Below are positions 6,038 through 7,967 of a stretch of 7,967 nucleotides of DNA, piece after piece. The position numbers were made by a program, and so were the translations under genes. A model generated the notes under the pieces. The model was not told the origin of the DNA. It saw only the letters and a list, made by a program, of their open reading frames with translations, and did no database searches. Source of the stretch: Candidatus Woesearchaeota archaeon (GTDB lineage Archaea; Nanobdellota; Nanobdellia; Woesearchaeales; WJKL01). Each line of letters opens with the position of its first letter. Positions within the stretch are counted from its first letter, which is position 1. The DNA lies in contig WJKL01000083.1 in assembly GCA_014729145.1 (NCBI GenBank), positions 1 to 7,967 on the forward strand. Direction: 5' to 3'.

Positions 6038-7020
6038 AATTCTTGAAATTTTCTGTGATAATTCCAGTGAAAGAATTGAATGATTTTCTTAAAGAATCTA
6101 TCCCTATAATGTTGGATATAGATCATAAAAGTTTTGAGATAATAATTCTTCCAAATGAGAAGCCAAAAAAGATTCCTGCCTATATAAAAGACAAAAAGAT
6201 AAGAATAATCCCTACAGGGAAAGTCAGTCCTGCGATCAAGAGAGATATCGGAGCTGAGAAAAGCAGAGGGAAATATCTTGCTTTTATAGATGATGACGCT
6301 TATCCAAGAAAAGACTGGCTGAAGAAAGCTGAGGAGCTGTTCAACTCTGGAAAGGCTGACGCTGTTGGGGGGCCCGCAGTAACTCCTAAAGATGATTCAA
6401 TTTCTCAGAAGGCTTCAGGGCTTTTTTTTGAGACAATAATCGGAGGTGGAGGGATGAGCTACAGATATAAGCCTGCAAAGAAAGAGTTCTATGTAGATGA
6501 TTATCCTTCTGTAAACCTTATCGTCTCCAGAAAAGCATTCTTTGATGCTGGAGGATTTGACAATAATTTCTGGCCTGGAGAAGACACAAAGTTCTGTCTT
6601 GATATTAGAAAGAAAGGATACAAGATATTATATTCTCCTGAACTTGTTGTTTGGCATCACAGAAGAAAACTTTTTTTGCCTCATCTTAAACAGGTGGCTA
6701 ATTATGGAAAGCACAGAGGTTATTTTGCGAAAAGATTTCCAAAGACATCATTTAGACCTGTATATTTTGCTCCCTCTTTATTTTTGGTAGGAAACTTTTC
6801 TTTACTTGCTCTCGGTATCTTGGATATCTTTTTTATAAAACTGTGGGGTCTGCTGCTTATTTCGTATTTTCTGATACTTTCAGCAGATGTATTTAGCAGA
6901 GCCAGAAGGATGGATATAGGTGTGCTTGCAGTAGCAGCTATATTCTTTACACATATTGTCTATGGGGCTGCATTTATCCAGGGAGGATTATCAAGAAGGT
7001 TCAGGAGCGTGCTAAGATGA
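6034..7020 (+). CDS. Membrane-anchored family 2 glycosyltransferase
   Basis: A 328-aa inverting GT2 enzyme with a GT-A domain at about 1-235 and two or three hydrophobic segments at about 244-265, 270-286 and 295-316. Seen: FSVIIPVKELNDFL (6-19), a short first nucleotide-binding strand; AIKRDIGAEKSRGKYLAFIDDDAYP (67-91, in two parts) with the metal-binding D86-D87-D88; a glycine-rich GGGG (137-140); the acceptor/catalytic-base region WPGEDTKFCLDIRKKGYK (180-197) with E183 and D184; and VVWHHRR (205-211), typical of rhamnosyl/galactosyl-type and related GT2 enzymes. The second C-terminal span and the basic end (RRFRSVLR) suggest membrane attachment facing the cytoplasm. Its ATG overlaps the previous stop (ATGA), and its own stop overlaps the start of the radical SAM gene the same way. 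It probably extends a lipid-linked glycan using a nucleotide sugar; donor and acceptor are unknown. Confidence 0.9.
   Translation: MKFLKFSVIIPVKELNDFLKESIPIMLDIDHKSFEIIILPNEKPKKIPAYIKDKKIRIIPTGKVSPAIKRDIGAEKSRGKYLAFIDDDAYPRKDWLKKAEELFNSGKADAVGGPAVTPKDDSISQKASGLFFETIIGGGGMSYRYKPAKKEFYVDDYPSVNLIVSRKAFFDAGGFDNNFWPGEDTKFCLDIRKKGYKILYSPELVVWHHRRKLFLPHLKQVANYGKHRGYFAKRFPKTSFRPVYFAPSLFLVGNFSLLALGILDIFFIKLWGLLLISYFLILSADVFSRARRMDIGVLAVAAIFFTHIVYGAAFIQGGLSRRFRSVLR
7003..7007 (+). promoter_or_regulatory. Shine-Dalgarno site for the radical SAM gene
   Basis: AGGAG lies nine bases before the ATG at 7017, inside the end of the preceding glycosyltransferase gene. With the ATGA overlap it supports this start. 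Confidence 0.6.
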
Positions 7021-7967
7021 AAAGACCAGAAAGACCTCATCTGAAAAAGGATTTTAGTGTTTTTATAAGCTATCCCTCTATAAAATCTGAAAAAGGAACA
7101 GCACAGATAGGGCAGAACAGGCAGTTCCAATGGTTCAAACAGCACTCTGTGATATATCCTATAGTTCCTGCTTATGCTGCCACTTTGCTGAAAGAAAAAG
7201 GATATAATGTTTTTTGGGATGATGCAATCGCAAAAAAAGAAACTTATTCAGAATGGATTAATAGGATTCAAAAAAAACAGCCTAATCTAATTGCTATAGA
7301 AACTAAAACCCCTGTTGTGAAAAAACATTGGGGTATTGTTGATGATATTAAAAAGAAATCTCCAAATACCAAAGTTGTTTTAATGGGGGATCATGTTACT
7401 GAATTACCAGAAGAAAGCCTGAAGAATTCAAAAGTTGATTTTGTGATTACCGGAGGAGATTATGATTTTCTTCTGCTGAGTATATGCAATCACCTCACAG
7501 AAGGAAAAGAACTTGAGCCCGGAATATGGTACAAAGACGAAGATATTATAATCAATAATGGCAGATTTACCAACAGTCATGATTTGAATGAGCTTCCTAT
7601 GATTGACAGGGAATTAACAATGTGGAGGCTTTATTCTGAGAATGGCAATTATAAACACCTTCCTGGAACTTATACCATGGCAGGAAGGGACTGCTGGTGG
7701 GGCAAATGTAAATTCTGCTCATGGCCTTCTTTATATCCTAAATATAGAGTAAGAAAACCCGAATTGCTCTTCAGAGAAATTAAGATGCTTGTTGAAAAGT
7801 ATGGAGTAAGGGAAATAATGGATGACACTGGAACTTTTCCTGTTGGAAAATGGCTTAAAAAATTCTGCTTAATGATGATTAACTCTGGATTAAATAAAGA
7901 AGTCAAGATATCTTGCAATATGAGGTTTGGAGCCCTGAATAAAAGAGACTATAAGATAATGAAAAAT
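7017..7967 (+). CDS. Radical SAM protein with N-terminal cobalamin-binding-type domain, partial (runs off the right edge)
   Basis: The first 317 codons are present, open to the window end with no stop. The N-terminal part (about 10-165) alternates strands and helices like a B12-binding Rossmann domain: FSVFISYPSI (13-22), ATLLKEKGYNVFWDDA (55-70), PNLIAIETKTP (89-99), TKVVLMGDHVTELP (118-131) and VDFVITGGDYDFLL (140-153). No DxHxxG cobalt-ligand motif is visible, which is common in this group. A linker (LNELPMIDREL, 190-200) leads to the radical SAM domain, whose cluster motif is C226, C231 and C234 in GRDCWWGKCKFCSW. After it come EIMDDTGTFPVG, matching the second-strand acidic region, and ISCNMRFGALNKRDYKIMK, matching the CN.R segment of B12-type radical SAM proteins. 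The cysteine spacing is CX4CX2C, not the usual CX3CX2C. Such enzymes methylate or rearrange unactivated carbon in lipids or sugars. The position suggests modification of the glycan or its lipid; the actual substrate is unknown. Confidence 0.9.
   Translation, partial: MKRPERPHLKKDFSVFISYPSIKSEKGTAQIGQNRQFQWFKQHSVIYPIVPAYAATLLKEKGYNVFWDDAIAKKETYSEWINRIQKKQPNLIAIETKTPVVKKHWGIVDDIKKKSPNTKVVLMGDHVTELPEESLKNSKVDFVITGGDYDFLLLSICNHLTEGKELEPGIWYKDEDIIINNGRFTNSHDLNELPMIDRELTMWRLYSENGNYKHLPGTYTMAGRDCWWGKCKFCSWPSLYPKYRVRKPELLFREIKMLVEKYGVREIMDDTGTFPVGKWLKKFCLMMINSGLNKEVKISCNMRFGALNKRDYKIMKN

Noticed and set aside
7670..7918. An 82-codon minus-strand frame opposite the radical SAM gene
   Set aside because: It lies across the cysteine cluster motif of the real gene and has no domain or start signal of its own.
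1..7967. CRISPR arrays, tRNA or rRNA genes, insertion sequences, attachment sites
   Set aside because: No regularly spaced repeats, tRNA-like cloverleaf, rRNA motifs, transposase or terminal inverted repeats were seen on reading both strands; almost all bases are explained by coding sequence.

Overview
The window looks like chromosomal DNA of an AT-rich archaeon. The evidence is a RadA/KaiC-superfamily ATPase, a small archaeal-type winged-helix regulator, promoter-like TATA boxes about 27 bases upstream of start codons that lack a Shine-Dalgarno site (leaderless architecture), a GGTGA-type ribosome binding site, and heavy use of AGA/AGG and ATA codons. The gene style (short proteins, overlapping genes, low GC) fits a DPANN-type archaeon such as a Woesearchaeota relative. 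That placement is inference; there is no rRNA or other phylogenetic marker here.

The layout is two transcription directions diverging from a 181-bp intergenic region (3653-3833). Leftward lie two units. The first is a two-gene ABC-2 exporter: an ATPase (3652-2963) directly abutting its permease (2962-1259), whose roughly 300-residue extracytoplasmic insert is acidic and predicted to be largely coiled coil. The second is a short operon with its own TATA box: an unlisted 44-aa single-span membrane protein (1201-1067), a rhomboid-type intramembrane serine protease (1070-453), and a KaiC-like ATPase (452 to the left edge, truncated). These three are linked by an ATGA overlap and by a stop codon directly adjoining a start codon.

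Rightward runs a compact surface-glycan operon in which every junction overlaps: a 76-aa winged-helix regulator (3834), a Wzx/MATE-like flippase (4030), a dolichyl-phosphate-mannose-synthase-like GT2 (5282), a second GT2 with C-terminal membrane segments (6034), and a cobalamin-binding-type radical SAM protein (7017 to the right edge, truncated). The likely joint job is assembling a lipid-linked sugar or glycolipid at the cytoplasmic face, flipping it, and modifying it by radical chemistry. The substrate cannot be read from the sequence.

I saw no RNA genes, mobile elements, CRISPR arrays or long repeats. The points most worth a second look are the hidden small membrane protein coupled to the rhomboid, the CX4CX2C spacing of the radical SAM cluster motif, and the coiled-coil ABC permease.
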